Below are positions 51,831-61,241 of a stretch of 64,000 nucleotides of DNA, piece after piece. Within the stretch, counting starts at the first letter, position 1, and each line of letters begins with the position of its first letter. The notes beneath the pieces were generated by a model. It did not search any database. It was not told the DNA's origin and worked only from the letters and a program-made list of their open reading frames with translations. Made by a program: the position numbers and the translations under genes. Source of the DNA: Tahibacter amnicola (GTDB taxonomy: Bacteria > Pseudomonadota > Gammaproteobacteria > Xanthomonadales > Rhodanobacteraceae); NCBI RefSeq assembly GCF_025398735.1, contig NZ_CP104694.1, forward strand, positions 3,249,001 to 3,313,000, written 5' to 3'.

Positions 51831-54272
51831 TCAGTCCGCTGCCGATGTGTGCCGCTTGCTGCGTCGCACAAGCTCCGCCGTGCCCATGCCAATCCGGAAC
51901 TCACCGACGGCTTTGTCGCACAGCGCCGTCAGGTCCTTGGCCAGCCACACCGCCCAGCCGCTCCAGTCCTTGGCGTAGGTCATCGCCTCTGCAAGCTGGG
52001 CGCGGGTGGCCGGCGTCGGATCGAGCCGGCAGCGGGCGTAGGCGATCTGGGCCATGTCGAAACGCGCGGCGGGGGCATTGCCACGTCCGCGTTGCCGACG
52101 TCGCTCGAGCACGGCCTCAAGGCGCGTGATGGCGTCCTGCCAGTCGCCATGCATGAGGGCGGCTGTACCGCGCAACCCGCGATCACTCCACAGGCTGTCA
52201 TTCCCGGGCATCTGGGCTGCGTCGACATCAGCGATGCGCGCGTCCAGCAAGCCGATCGCCTCGGCAGCGCGGCCATCCAGGAGCGCCAGTGTCGCGTAAT
52301 GGAAGATGATGACGCCCAGCCAGGGATCTCCCGGTCCGTAGAACTCGCGCGCTTCGCGCAGTACAGCCTCATGCAGGGGCCGGGCTTCCGTCAGTTTTCG
52401 CTGGTTGACCAGCGAACGTGCGAGGTAGGCCTTCATGGGAAGCAGCAGGTTGGGGGCGTCGTAGCCTCCGGCCGCTGCGACCTCCAGGGCTTCGCGCAGA
52501 CGTTTTTCGGCGATGGCCGAGTCAATGCGCAGGTCCGCGATGGACAGGTTGGTCTGTGCGCTGAGGTAGCTGCGCATGCCGCGCGGCGTGTCCAGGCGCG
52601 TGCGGGCGATCGCCAGGACGCGCTCGTAGCCGGCGCGCGCCACGGCGCTTTCGCCAGCGTCGTCCGCATAGACGGCGGCCTGCTGCTGCGCGGTGAGTAG
52701 CGTATCCGGTGCGTCCACGGTTGCCAGCAATTCCAGCGCCTGGCCCACGTAGCGCCGCGCGCCGGGAAGATCGCCGAGCTTGTAGGCGTCGGAGGCCCGT
52801 TCCACGTAGGCGCCGGCCAGGGCCGCCGGGTCCTTTTGCGGCATTGATTCGAGCAGTTCGATCGCCAGGTCCGACGCGGCAGCCCCCTCCTTGTGACGGC
52901 CGAGCTGGGAAAGAGCGGCGTTGGCGGCCAGCAGCAGGGCGGCACGGGTCTGCGGCGCCTGCTTTGTATCCGCGCGCAGCTTCTCGACGCTGCGTTCCAG
53001 GAGTTCCCGCGCCGAGACCTCGCCGCGCTCGGTATCGGCTGGCCGGGCGGCCATGAACAGTTCGCCGAAGTAGTCGGCGAGCGCCTGGGCGTGGTCGCGT
53101 TCGCGCTGCACTTCGCGTAGCTGGCGATCCAACGCGATGGTGTGCCACGTGATCAATGCCGCCAGGACCACGGCTGCCGCGACCCACGGCCAACGTCGAC
53201 GGATGAAGGTCCGGACGCGGTAGCCGCGCTCGCCACGCCGTGCCTCTACCGGTTCTCGGCGCAGCCAGCGGCCGAGGTCAGCCGCCAGCGCTTCCGCACT
53301 GGCATACCGTTCGTGCGGACGCTTGCGCAGCGCGCGCAGGGCAATTGCGTCAAGATCCGCATCGATACCTGCCACCGTGGCATGGGTGGACGGCGGTACG
53401 GTGGCCGATTCGTCCAGGATTGCCGCGATCAGCGCCGACGGATTGCTCGTTTCGCCATACGGCGAGACGCCGGTGAGCAGCTCATACAGCACCACGCCCA
53501 GCGCATACACATCGATCGCCACGCCGCCGGCCTCGTCGCCCCGCACCTGCTCGGGTGCGGCGTAGCGCAGGGTCATGCGGCTGTTCTGCGTCTGCGTCAG
53601 TGCTTCCTCGCCCAAAAGGCGTGCAATGCCGAAGTCCAGGAGTTTTGGTTCCCCGTCGGCGCCGACGAGGATGTTGGCGGGTTTCAGATCCCGGTGAACC
53701 ACCATCTGCCGGTGCGCGTGGGCGACCGCCGCGGCGACCTTGGCCACCAGCTGGATCCGCGCGGAGATATCGCAACGGTGACGGCCGACATAGTCATCCA
53801 GCCGCTCGCCATCAACGTAGACGGTCGCCAGGTAGGGCGCGCCATCGGCATCCGTGCCGCCATCGACGAGGGCGGCGATGTAGGGATGCTCCAGTCCTGC
53901 CAGAATGCGGCGTTCGCGCTCGAAACGCCGCCGGTCCGCCGTGGTCCAGGCACCGGGGAGAATCTGCTTTAGCGCCACCTTCTGCGTGGCATCGCCCAGC
54001 TGCCGTTCCGCCAGCCACACGCGGCCCATGCCGCCGCGACCCAGTTCCCGCAGCAGCCGATACTGGGCGATAGCCGGTGGCGCCGCCTGCGCATCGGCCT
54101 GGTCCAGCGCCGGCAGGTGCAGGCCCGCGGCTTCCAACTGGCGGCGCACGGCTTCAGCCAGCGCTGCGTCCTCGGATTGCAGCGTATGCAGTTGCGCATC
54201 GCGTTCCGCGGCGTCCATTTCCAGCAATGCCAGGAAGCGATCTTTGCAGCGTTGGTAGTCGACGTCCGTCAT
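51831..54272 (-). CDS. Membrane Ser/Thr protein kinase with TPR-like sensor part
   Basis: 813 residues from ATG 54272; the open frame to 54740 overlaps the AraC gene and is rejected. Residues ~71-340 are a complete eukaryotic-type kinase: glycine loop ELGRGGMGRV, K102 in VALKQ, HRDLKPAN (193-200), DFG (213-215) and APEQ. One membrane helix lies at ~361-381 (WPWVAAAVVLAALITWHTIAL). The ~430-residue C-terminal part is TPR-like (ARRYVGQALELLATVDAPDT, MKAYLARSLVNQRKLTEARP) and should be periplasmic. An N-terminal helical region (~1-60) precedes the kinase. In this group such kinases often sit next to ECF sigma genes; none is visible here. Confidence 0.93.
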   Translation of the reverse strand: MTDVDYQRCKDRFLALLEMDAAERDAQLHTLQSEDAALAEAVRRQLEAAGLHLPALDQADAQAAPPAIAQYRLLRELGRGGMGRVWLAERQLGDATQKVALKQILPGAWTTADRRRFERERRILAGLEHPYIAALVDGGTDADGAPYLATVYVDGERLDDYVGRHRCDISARIQLVAKVAAAVAHAHRQMVVHRDLKPANILVGADGEPKLLDFGIARLLGEEALTQTQNSRMTLRYAAPEQVRGDEAGGVAIDVYALGVVLYELLTGVSPYGETSNPSALIAAILDESATVPPSTHATVAGIDADLDAIALRALRKRPHERYASAEALAADLGRWLRREPVEARRGERGYRVRTFIRRRWPWVAAAVVLAALITWHTIALDRQLREVQRERDHAQALADYFGELFMAARPADTERGEVSARELLERSVEKLRADTKQAPQTRAALLLAANAALSQLGRHKEGAAASDLAIELLESMPQKDPAALAGAYVERASDAYKLGDLPGARRYVGQALELLATVDAPDTLLTAQQQAAVYADDAGESAVARAGYERVLAIARTRLDTPRGMRSYLSAQTNLSIADLRIDSAIAEKRLREALEVAAAGGYDAPNLLLPMKAYLARSLVNQRKLTEARPLHEAVLREAREFYGPGDPWLGVIIFHYATLALLDGRAAEAIGLLDARIADVDAAQMPGNDSLWSDRGLRGTAALMHGDWQDAITRLEAVLERRRQRGRGNAPAARFDMAQIAYARCRLDPTPATRAQLAEAMTYAKDWSGWAVWLAKDLTALCDKAVGEFRIGMGTAELVRRSKRHTSAAD

Positions 54273-54355
54273 CCCGCTCTTGACTCCAGAAGCAACGATT
54301 GCGCAGTACGTGATTTCGGGAGCGATTGCCCTGTGTGCCGGAACGAACGGCACGC

Positions 54356-55354
54356 TCAGGCGGTCTGGCGCGCCAGCTCCGCGCCGGGCAGAGCGTCCCG
54401 GATCGGGCGCCCGGCACGCTTCACCGCCCCGGGTGAGACGCCGACAACGCGCTTGAATGTCCGACTGAACGCGGCCTCCGACTGGTAGCCCAGCCGGCCG
54501 GCGAGGTCGGCGATGGCGACACCGTCGTCCTTCAGCCAGGTCTGTGCGAGGTTCATCCGCCACTGCGTGACGTAATGCATCGCAGGCACGCCGACACGTT
54601 CGGTGAAACGCGCTGCGAACGCCGAACGCGACATCGCTGCCACTTCGGCCAGCGTTTCCAGCGACCAGGGGCGGTCCGGGTGCCGGTGAATGGCGGTGAT
54701 CGCCCGGCCGATCTGTTTGTCCTGCAGCGCGCCGAGCCAACCCGTCTGCGCCGCGGGATCACGCGCGATCCACTCGCGGATGGCCTGGATCACCAGGATG
54801 TCGGCCAGCCGCGTGATGACCGTTTCGCCGCCCGGCCGCAGCGATTGCGCTTCCGCCGCCATCAGCCGGAGCGTGCTGTGTATCCACTCGCCGGCCGGCG
54901 ACGTGGCGGTTTCGACCAGCAGTACGGACGGCAGTCGCGTGATCAGCTGCTGCGCCGCCGCGTGATCAAAACGCACCGCGCCGCAGATAAGACGGGTCGG
55001 CGCGCCGCCACCGCCGTGGTGGAGCACTTCGTAGCGTTCACTGGCGAATTCACGCGGGATGTCGAACAGCGGGGTCGCCACGGCATCCGGGTCGCTCAAC
55101 AGGCGGTGTCCCGCGCCATGCGGCACGAGCGCCAGGTCACCCGGCCGCAGCAACACCGGTGCGCGCTCGTCGACGTACAGCCAGCTCTGGCCGGTCACGA
55201 CGACGTGAAACATCAGGCAGTGGGGAAGGGGCGGTAGATCCAGTCCCCACGGCGATGAAAGCTCCGAGCGCGCGTAAAACGCGCCGCTCATGCGCAGGAA
55301 ATGCAGGGCTTCGCCCAGCGGGTCAGCACAGGCCCAGGGATCGTGGTCAGTCAT
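54356..55354 (-). CDS. AraC-family regulator with cupin sensor (cupin_6 type)
   Basis: 332 residues from ATG 55354. Residues ~20-200 form a cupin-type domain (LPHCLMFHVVVTGQSWLYVD, LLRPGDLALVPHGAGHRLL). Residues ~225-320 are the paired helix-turn-helix (WSLETLAEVAAMSRSAFAAR, VAIADLAGRLGYQSEAAFSR). The arrangement fits activators that respond to a small organic molecule. It is divergent from the NmrA-like gene, with regularly spaced half-sites in the gap, so it probably binds there and controls that gene. Confidence 0.9.
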   Translation of the reverse strand: MTDHDPWACADPLGEALHFLRMSGAFYARSELSSPWGLDLPPLPHCLMFHVVVTGQSWLYVDERAPVLLRPGDLALVPHGAGHRLLSDPDAVATPLFDIPREFASERYEVLHHGGGGAPTRLICGAVRFDHAAAQQLITRLPSVLLVETATSPAGEWIHSTLRLMAAEAQSLRPGGETVITRLADILVIQAIREWIARDPAAQTGWLGALQDKQIGRAITAIHRHPDRPWSLETLAEVAAMSRSAFAARFTERVGVPAMHYVTQWRMNLAQTWLKDDGVAIADLAGRLGYQSEAAFSRTFKRVVGVSPGAVKRAGRPIRDALPGAELARQTA

Positions 55355-55386
55355 GCGCGGGAAGTGTGGGACGCCCGTGCGCTCGC

Positions 55387-55466
55387 GTCCAGACCAATTG
55401 GACGATCAGTCAATAAATTTGGACGATTTGGCATGGTTAGTCCAGATTGTAGTGGTCAAACTGGAC
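55387..55466. promoter_or_regulatory. Row of GTCCA/TGGAC half-sites every 21 bp
   Basis: TTGGAC starts at 55398 and 55419 (both in the longer TTGGACGAT), GTCCAG at 55440 and CTGGAC at 55461; each step is exactly 21 bases. A further GTCCAG lies at 55387. Two turns of helix per step places all sites on one face, as AraC-type dimers prefer. It lies in the 167-base gap between the divergent AraC and NmrA-like genes. Confidence 0.55.
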
Positions 55467-55521
55467 TTGCCGCAGTGAACGAGCCACTGCCATCGCCATG
55501 CTCGCCAATGAGGAGATAGCC

Positions 55522-56406
55522 ATGATCGTTGTAATGGGCGCCACCGGAAATACGGGACGTCGGATCGTCAGGAACCTGCTGGCTGCGGGGCACGCCGTCC
55601 GCGCCCTCGGACGCTCGGCCGAACGGCTGGCGCCGTTCGCGACGCTGGGTGCGGATGTGCGCGCGGGCGATTCCGCGGATACCGGGTTCCTGGCGGACGC
55701 CTTTCGCGGGGCAATTGCCGCCTACGTCCTGCTGCCCTACGAACCCGGCGTGGCTGACTATCACGCACAGCAGGGGGCGCTGGGGCAGGCTGTTGCAACG
55801 GCGCTGCGGGAAAGCCAGGTGCCCTACGTGGTCAACCTGAGCAGCCTCGGTGCCGAACTGAGCAGCGGCAATGGCCCTATCGCCAGCCTGCACACGCAGG
55901 AGCAGCGACTCAATGCGCTCTCCGCGTCGAACGTGCTGCACTTGCGTCCCGGGGCGCTGTTCGAGAACTTCGCCAGCGCGCTGGCCGTGGTCGATCATCA
56001 TGGTATCAACGCCGACGGGTTCGAGCCGGACGTCGCCTTCCCGATGGTATCTACCCATGATGTGGCCGTTGCGGCCACCGATGCCCTCGTCGCGCGCAAC
56101 TGGCGCGGTACCGTCGTACGCGAACTCCTCGGACCACGTGACCTCAGCTATGCCGAAGCCACGCGAATCCTGGGGCGCCGCATGGGCAGGCCGGATCTCG
56201 GCTACGCGCAGCTGGCCGCTCACGATGTAATCCATGGCCTCAAGAACGCCGGCTTCTCGGAAAGCATCGCCACGCTCTACGCCGAGCTGGCGCAGGCGAT
56301 CAACGCCGGTCGGATCCGGTCGCTTGACGGTCGCAATGCCGCGAATACCACGCCGACGCCGTTCGAAACCTACGCCGACCAGCTTGTGCTGGCCAGCACG
56401 GCCTGA
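55522..56406 (+). CDS. NmrA-like NAD(P)-binding protein
   Basis: 294 residues from ATG 55522, with GAGGAG seven bases upstream (open frame from 55498). The N-terminus IVVMGATGNTGRRIVRNLLA is the Rossmann GxTGxxG motif of the atypical short-chain dehydrogenase/NmrA group, followed by RALGRSAERL, VNLSSLGAEL and a C-terminal part ending AVAATDALVARNW...YADQLVLAS. Members reduce quinones or sense redox through NAD(P). The divergent AraC regulator is probably its activator. Confidence 0.88.
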   Translation: MIVVMGATGNTGRRIVRNLLAAGHAVRALGRSAERLAPFATLGADVRAGDSADTGFLADAFRGAIAAYVLLPYEPGVADYHAQQGALGQAVATALRESQVPYVVNLSSLGAELSSGNGPIASLHTQEQRLNALSASNVLHLRPGALFENFASALAVVDHHGINADGFEPDVAFPMVSTHDVAVAATDALVARNWRGTVVRELLGPRDLSYAEATRILGRRMGRPDLGYAQLAAHDVIHGLKNAGFSESIATLYAELAQAINAGRIRSLDGRNAANTTPTPFETYADQLVLASTA

Positions 56407-56725
56407 GCCCATGACGAATTGCGTGCGGCGCGTCGTTCATTCGTGATCCTCGCGTGAAGAAGCGTCGCGGAAGCGCGATGGATTTCACGCAAACGAAAGA
56501 AAGCAAACACCGCAGGTTTCAAATTTGTCGCAGACGGTCGCCGACGCGTTCCTAGGCGCCAAGCCAAGTGTTTTGTCCTGGTGTCACAGTTTTCCCAACG
56601 CGCGTCGGAAACCCCTGGACGACGCCCGCAAACGGAGTTGCTACAAAGACGTCACCTCCCGACCCGCGTCGATCCCGCGCATGCCACGACAGCGCGGCCA
56701 CATCGCATTCCTGGGAGGGAATCTC
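56407..56725. other. Intergenic region upstream of the metzincin gene
   Basis: 319 bases with no supported gene. The frame of the peptidase is open back to 56525 but lacks a start with a ribosome binding site until 56726. I see no clear repeat or operator here. Confidence 0.4.
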
Positions 56726-59041
56726 ATGTACACGTCACGCCAGCCGGCGCTCGCGCGCCGGCTTACAGCAGCGCTTTGCCTGTTGATCGGGAGTTTCGCC
56801 TGGGCGAGCTCCTCCACGCCCGAAGAGACCTCGGCACATGGTCACGACGCCAGCCTGCAGTCGCCTGTTGCCGCACAGCTCGCCGCACCACAGCACTTGT
56901 CCCGCAAGATTTCCGGCCTCAAGGCCGCCGGCACGCAGTTCCCATCCTATACATTGCTGCAGGATCGCGGCGCTGCGCTCAGCAAGCGCCCGGATCTGAA
57001 AGCCATGGTGACGGACGGCACGGTGCTCAAAGTCGACGATGCAGCGGTAAGGGCGCTGCTGTCGCGCAACCCCAAACATCTGACGCTGCCGCTGCCGGGC
57101 CACGGTGAATTAGAGCTGGTACAGGAAAATTACGACGATCTCGTCGTCGAAGGGCCTGGCGGAGAAGACCTGTCGTGGACTAACACCGCCAAGCACTACC
57201 AGGGTGTCCTCAAGGGCAATGATCGTTCCGTCGCGGCGATCAGCATCTACCGCAACCTGCAGACCGGCGCCTACGAGATCACAGGCGTCTATAGCACGAC
57301 AACGGAAGGCAACACCTTCGTAGGTCGCGTCAAGGGCAGCAATCCTGGCAACGACCACCTCGTCTATCGCGACTCGGCGGTGCTGAAGAAGGAGAGCACG
57401 GCTGTGGAATGTGGGTTGGACCGGATCGAGGCGAAGGGCGCCCAGCCGCCCGCCATCTGCGATGTCGATCCGACGCCGTCCAAGCCGCTGCGCAAGCGAC
57501 TGGTCGCACCAAAAGCCAACGCCGCGCTGGCCGATTCCTGCGTGCGTCTGCACATGGAAGTCGAATATGACGTCTTCCAGGCGCAGGGCAGCAACTCCAC
57601 CAACTATGCGACCGGGTTCTTCAATATCGCCAAGACGGTCTACGCCAACGAAAACATTCCGCTTAATCTTTACTATCTGAAAGTGTGGACGACGCCGGAT
57701 CCGGAAGCCAACATCAACGGATACCAGAACATCTGGAACCATTTCTGGAACCGCATGAACCAGGAAGGTATCCAGGGTGACCTGGCCATCCTCGTCGGCT
57801 TCCATATCGATCGCGGCATTGCCAGCCTCAATCGCATCTGCGGGCCGGATTACAACCAGGCCGGCATCAGCCCCATCCGCGACTATCCCTCGTATCCGAC
57901 CTATTCCTGGGCCGGTGCGACCCTGCCGCATGAAATCGGGCACCTGTTTGGCTCCGAGCACACCCAGGCCTGCGCCTGGAACGGCAACAACACGGCGCTG
58001 GACGGTTGCGCCGCGCCGGAAGGCAACTGCGCGCGGCCAGCCAGCCGTTTCGGCACGATCATGAGCTACTGCAGCAATTTCAGCCTCGCCCAGGGTTTCG
58101 GCGCCCAGCCGGGCAACCTGATCCGCAGCAGCTTCACGAACGCCACGTGTCTGAATTGCGGCGGCACGGGATGCACCAGCACGATTGCGCCGACCAGCGC
58201 AAACGTTGCCGCCGGCGCCGGTACGGGCTCGGTCAACATCACCATGAGCGCTTCCAATTGTTCCTGGACGGCAGCCAGCAACACCAGCTGGATCACCATT
58301 ACGTCCGGTGGGGGACCATTCACTGGCAATGGCTCCACCACGTACTCGGTGGCAGCGAATGGCTCGTCCTCTGCACGCACCGGCACGCTCACCATCGCCG
58401 GCAAGACGTTTACCGTCACCCAGGCGGCGGGTGGAAGCACGGAAACACCGTTGTCCAACAATGTGCCGGTTTCCGTTGCCGGTGCAGCAGGGACGACCCG
58501 CCTGTTCTACATCGACGTGCCCAGCGGTTCGAGCAACCTCGTGATCGCGACCAGCGGCGGCACCGGCGACCTGGATTTGTATACCAAGTTCGGGTCGGCG
58601 CCGACGACCAGCGCCTATGACTGCCGACCCTACGCTAACGGCAACACCGAGACCTGCACCGTCGCCACGCCGGCCGCGGGCCGCTATTACGTCATGCTCC
58701 ATGCCTACAGCGCCTACTCGGGTGCCACGCTCAAGGCCAGCTTCACGGCGACGAACACGACGACGGTGGACCTGACTGCCCCGGTCGGCGGCGAGACCTG
58801 GACGCGCGGCTCGGTTCGTACCATCCGTTGGACGTCCACCAATTCCCAGCATGTCGACGTGGCGCTCTACAGGGGCGGTACCTTCGTGCAGTGGATCGCG
58901 TGGCACGTGCCCTCGCCGAATGGCTCGTACAACTGGACGGTTCCGACGAGTCTTGCAGCCGGCAACAACTACACGATCACGGTGCTGGACTACGACAAGC
59001 GGAATATCACGGACAGCAGCGGCAACTTCACCATCAACTAG
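56726..59041 (+). CDS. Secreted metzincin peptidase with BACON and PPC domains
   Basis: 771 residues from ATG 56726, preceded by GGGAGGG. Signal peptide RLTAALCLLIGSFAWASSS, then a propeptide (~30-245). The catalytic domain holds HEIGHLFGSEH (H402, E403, H406, H412), the HExxHxxGxxH zinc motif of metzincins (reprolysin-like). After it come a BACON-type domain (~485-570; CSWTAASNTSWITITSGGG), a pre-peptidase C-terminal domain (~575-675; FYIDVPSGSSNLVIATSGGT) and a Ser/Thr-rich sandwich with TAPVGGETWTRGSVRTIRW to the end. It should digest extracellular protein after removal of the propeptide. Single gene. Confidence 0.93.
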   Translation: MYTSRQPALARRLTAALCLLIGSFAWASSSTPEETSAHGHDASLQSPVAAQLAAPQHLSRKISGLKAAGTQFPSYTLLQDRGAALSKRPDLKAMVTDGTVLKVDDAAVRALLSRNPKHLTLPLPGHGELELVQENYDDLVVEGPGGEDLSWTNTAKHYQGVLKGNDRSVAAISIYRNLQTGAYEITGVYSTTTEGNTFVGRVKGSNPGNDHLVYRDSAVLKKESTAVECGLDRIEAKGAQPPAICDVDPTPSKPLRKRLVAPKANAALADSCVRLHMEVEYDVFQAQGSNSTNYATGFFNIAKTVYANENIPLNLYYLKVWTTPDPEANINGYQNIWNHFWNRMNQEGIQGDLAILVGFHIDRGIASLNRICGPDYNQAGISPIRDYPSYPTYSWAGATLPHEIGHLFGSEHTQACAWNGNNTALDGCAAPEGNCARPASRFGTIMSYCSNFSLAQGFGAQPGNLIRSSFTNATCLNCGGTGCTSTIAPTSANVAAGAGTGSVNITMSASNCSWTAASNTSWITITSGGGPFTGNGSTTYSVAANGSSSARTGTLTIAGKTFTVTQAAGGSTETPLSNNVPVSVAGAAGTTRLFYIDVPSGSSNLVIATSGGTGDLDLYTKFGSAPTTSAYDCRPYANGNTETCTVATPAAGRYYVMLHAYSAYSGATLKASFTATNTTTVDLTAPVGGETWTRGSVRTIRWTSTNSQHVDVALYRGGTFVQWIAWHVPSPNGSYNWTVPTSLAAGNNYTITVLDYDKRNITDSSGNFTIN

Positions 59042-59086
59042 GTGCAAGCAGACAGGGCATTGGCCCTTGCGGGTATCCCTGGTTGA

Positions 59087-59118
59087 AAGCGCGGGGGAGC
59101 GTTGCCTCCCCCGCGCTT
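59087..59118. terminator. GC-rich hairpin between convergent genes
   Basis: AAGCGCGGGGGAG (59087-59099) pairs perfectly with CTCCCCCGCGCTT (59106-59118), loop CGTTGC. It lies between the peptidase stop (59041) and the end of the LysE-like gene, whose stop codon it touches. No T-run. Confidence 0.65.
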
Positions 59119-59720
59119 CACCAGCGGATCTCCCATAGCGCCGCAGTGACGATCAGCAGCGCGAAACCCCAATTCATCGCGCGCTCCCCGAGAGGATTCA
59201 GACGGGCCTGTTTCAGGCTGACGCCGAACATCAGCCAGGCGATGTCGACGATGAGGATGACAGTCACCAGCAACGACCATTTGAGCAGGCCATCCGCGAT
59301 GTGGCCGGCCAGAAGCGTGTGCGAGGTCAGCAACGAGGCAAACGCGGGGTAGGCTTTCGGATTGGCGATCCCCAGCGCGAAACCGGACCACACCGGAGCC
59401 AGTGTCCGACGCTCGCCGAACTCCGTGCCGACCGGCGAACGCGCGATGCACCACGCCAGATACAGCAGGTAGAGCGTCGCCAACGTCGTCATTGCACGGC
59501 CGATGGCTGGATAGACGATGAGCAGGGACGCCAGGCCGGCGACGCTCGCCGCGGCGGCTGTCGCCAGGCCCAGTTGCAGCCCCGCGTAGTAGCGCAGGCC
59601 GTCGCGCCAGCCCTGCGTGCGGCCGATGGCGACCAACGAGAGAATGCCCGGGCCGGGTGAGCCCAGCAGCGCTGTCGCTGCGACGACGAAGTAGACGACG
59701 CTCCATTCTTGCGGTGACAT
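59118..59720 (-). CDS. LysE-family amino-acid exporter
   Basis: 200 residues with about six membrane helices. The N-terminus SVVYFVVAATALLGSPGPGI and the following SLVAIGRTQGWRDGLRYYAG carry the GPGP motif typical of LysE/RhtB transporters, and GFALGIANPKAYPAFASLL is the second conserved helix. It exports amino acids or related metabolites across the inner membrane. It is divergent from the LysR gene (94-base gap), the usual arrangement for regulation by that protein. Confidence 0.9.
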   Translation of the reverse strand: MSPQEWSVVYFVVAATALLGSPGPGILSLVAIGRTQGWRDGLRYYAGLQLGLATAAAASVAGLASLLIVYPAIGRAMTTLATLYLLYLAWCIARSPVGTEFGERRTLAPVWSGFALGIANPKAYPAFASLLTSHTLLAGHIADGLLKWSLLVTVILIVDIAWLMFGVSLKQARLNPLGERAMNWGFALLIVTAALWEIRW

Positions 59721-59801
59721 CGGTCGGTTCTCCTGCGGGTGTTGGTTGCCACGCTAGGGAGAATTTCCGATAGTGTGAAACCCGTTTTCCTGCTGGCGGC
59801 A

Positions 59802-59816
59802 ATTAGGAAATGTAAT
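59802..59816. promoter_or_regulatory. LysR-type T-N11-A box at the lysR start
   Basis: ATTAGGAAATGTAAT is a dyad (ATTA-N7-TAAT) that fits the T-N11-A LysR box. It overlaps the ATG of the LysR gene at 59815, so a bound regulator could block its own expression. A site for the exporter promoter was not found with the same clarity. Confidence 0.4.
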
Positions 59817-60717
59817 GGCTTCGGGTGTCCGGGATATCGATATCGGCTTGCTGCGCGCATTCGTCGCCGTGGCGGAAACCGGCGGGATGACCGCAGCGGG
59901 GCGAGTGGTGCACCTGAGCCAAGGGGCAGTGAGCCAGCAGATCAAGCGCCTGGAGGCGCTGTTCGAGACGCAGTTGTTTGACCGCAGCGGCGAAACGATG
60001 GCGCTCACGCGCGACGGCGAACGGCTGATGTCCCGCGCGCGCCGGTTGATCGGACTCAACGACGACGTGTTCAACCAGATGCGCGGGGAGGACTTCAGCG
60101 GCGAGGTCCGCCTTGGCGTCGCGCACGATATCGTCGCATCGCTGTTGCCTCCCGTGCTGCGCCGGTTTCAGAACCAGCGGCCCCATGTGCTGGTCACGCT
60201 CGTCAGCGACACTTCCAGTCGCTTGCGCCAGCAGTTGCGGGAACGCTCGATCGATCTGGCGGTGTTGACCGAATCGCGTCGCGGCAGCGGTGACACCTTC
60301 CTGTTCACGGACACCTTGGTCTGGGCAGGTGCGCCTGATGGCACCGCGTATCGGCGCCGTCCCTTGTCAGTGGCGCTCGGGCAGGAGCACTGCGCATTTC
60401 GTTCGGCCGCGATCGACGCACTCAACCGCGCAGGTATCGAATGGCGCGTGATCTGCCAGGTTGGCAGTCTCGAGCCCGTCTTCGCCACGCTGGAAGCGGA
60501 CATGGCCGTTGCTCCGTTTCTCTCGCGTACCGTTCCCGCCCGACTGGCGGCGCTGGACCGCCACGAATTGCCGGTGCTGCCCGCGTTTCACATCAACCTG
60601 CGCACACCCTCCAATGGCGTGGATCTGATCACCGACGAGCTCGCCCGGCAGATCCGCGAGGCGATGCGCGCCGACCCGCTCGATCGCGGCATTCCGCCCG
60701 TTAGAACTTCCGGATGA
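59815..60717 (+). CDS. LysR-family transcriptional regulator
   Basis: 300 residues; ATG 59815 has AGGAA six bases upstream. The helix-turn-helix is at ~10-70 (IGLLRAFVAVAETGGMTAAG...GAVSQQIKRLEALFETQLFD), and the periplasmic-binding-like effector domain follows (~90-290; GEVRLGVAHDIVASLLPPVL, VLVTLVSDTSSRLRQQLRER). It probably controls the divergent LysE-like exporter in response to an amino acid. Its last 17 bases overlap the end of the DUF3592-like gene on the other strand. Confidence 0.92.
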   Translation: MASGVRDIDIGLLRAFVAVAETGGMTAAGRVVHLSQGAVSQQIKRLEALFETQLFDRSGETMALTRDGERLMSRARRLIGLNDDVFNQMRGEDFSGEVRLGVAHDIVASLLPPVLRRFQNQRPHVLVTLVSDTSSRLRQQLRERSIDLAVLTESRRGSGDTFLFTDTLVWAGAPDGTAYRRRPLSVALGQEHCAFRSAAIDALNRAGIEWRVICQVGSLEPVFATLEADMAVAPFLSRTVPARLAALDRHELPVLPAFHINLRTPSNGVDLITDELARQIREAMRADPLDRGIPPVRTSG

Positions 60718-61138
60718 CGCGCCGGGCGATACCGAACGTGCCGTAGGCCAGCCCGCCGATGCCGACGATCAACAAGAGTCCGCTGGTGCCTTCGTCCTCC
60801 TCACCGACAAGCCGGATGACGTCCGGCTGGTTAGGCAGGTAGCGCACCTCCAGCGAACTGCCGGACCGGTAACGGGCGAGTTCGGAATCGGAAATCGCGG
60901 CCTCGGCGGTGACCCCGCGACCGTCCACCGTCGTGAACGTCACGTCAGCCCGGTAGGAGACGCGCTTTCCGCTGCGCTTGAACCACTTCGGGTTCTCCAG
61001 CGACTTTACCGGCACTACGACCCCGCTCCTCTCAACCGTGCGGGACTCGTCGTAGTGCAAGGCCGTATTGCCCAGGGTGACGACGCCCACCACGGCGGCC
61101 AGAACCGGCATGACGAAATGGCGGATCGGTGTGGGCAT
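60701..61138 (-). CDS. DUF3592-like membrane protein
   Basis: 145 residues from ATG 61138; the open frame to 61330 runs into repeat sequence. Two membrane helices, near the start (FVMPVLAAVVGVVTLG) and at the end (GLLLIVGIGGLAYGTFGIA), flank a beta-rich extracytoplasmic part (RVSYRADVTFTTVDGRGVTA, SGSSLEVRYLPNQPDVIRL). The VRYLPxxPxxxRL pattern and two flanking helices fit DUF3592. Function of the family is unknown. Confidence 0.8.
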   Translation of the reverse strand: MPTPIRHFVMPVLAAVVGVVTLGNTALHYDESRTVERSGVVVPVKSLENPKWFKRSGKRVSYRADVTFTTVDGRGVTAEAAISDSELARYRSGSSLEVRYLPNQPDVIRLVGEEDEGTSGLLLIVGIGGLAYGTFGIARRVIRKF

Positions 61139-61241
61139 AGGTTGATTCCGAGCCGGACGGGACGATAGTAGCCCGCGCCGGTTGCGGCGAGGGCGCCGGC
61201 CAGGAACAAAGTGCATTTCAGGCAAGCTGCATTCCAGGCGG

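Noticed and set aside
54273-54740. N-terminal extension of the Ser/Thr kinase
   Set aside because: It overlaps the AraC gene in antisense and has Arg-rich, non-protein-like composition; ATG 54272 gives the usual helical N-terminus.
57110-59047. 645-codon minus-strand frame under the metzincin gene
   Set aside because: Shadow of a gene with an intact zinc motif, BACON and PPC domains; no family resemblance on the minus strand.
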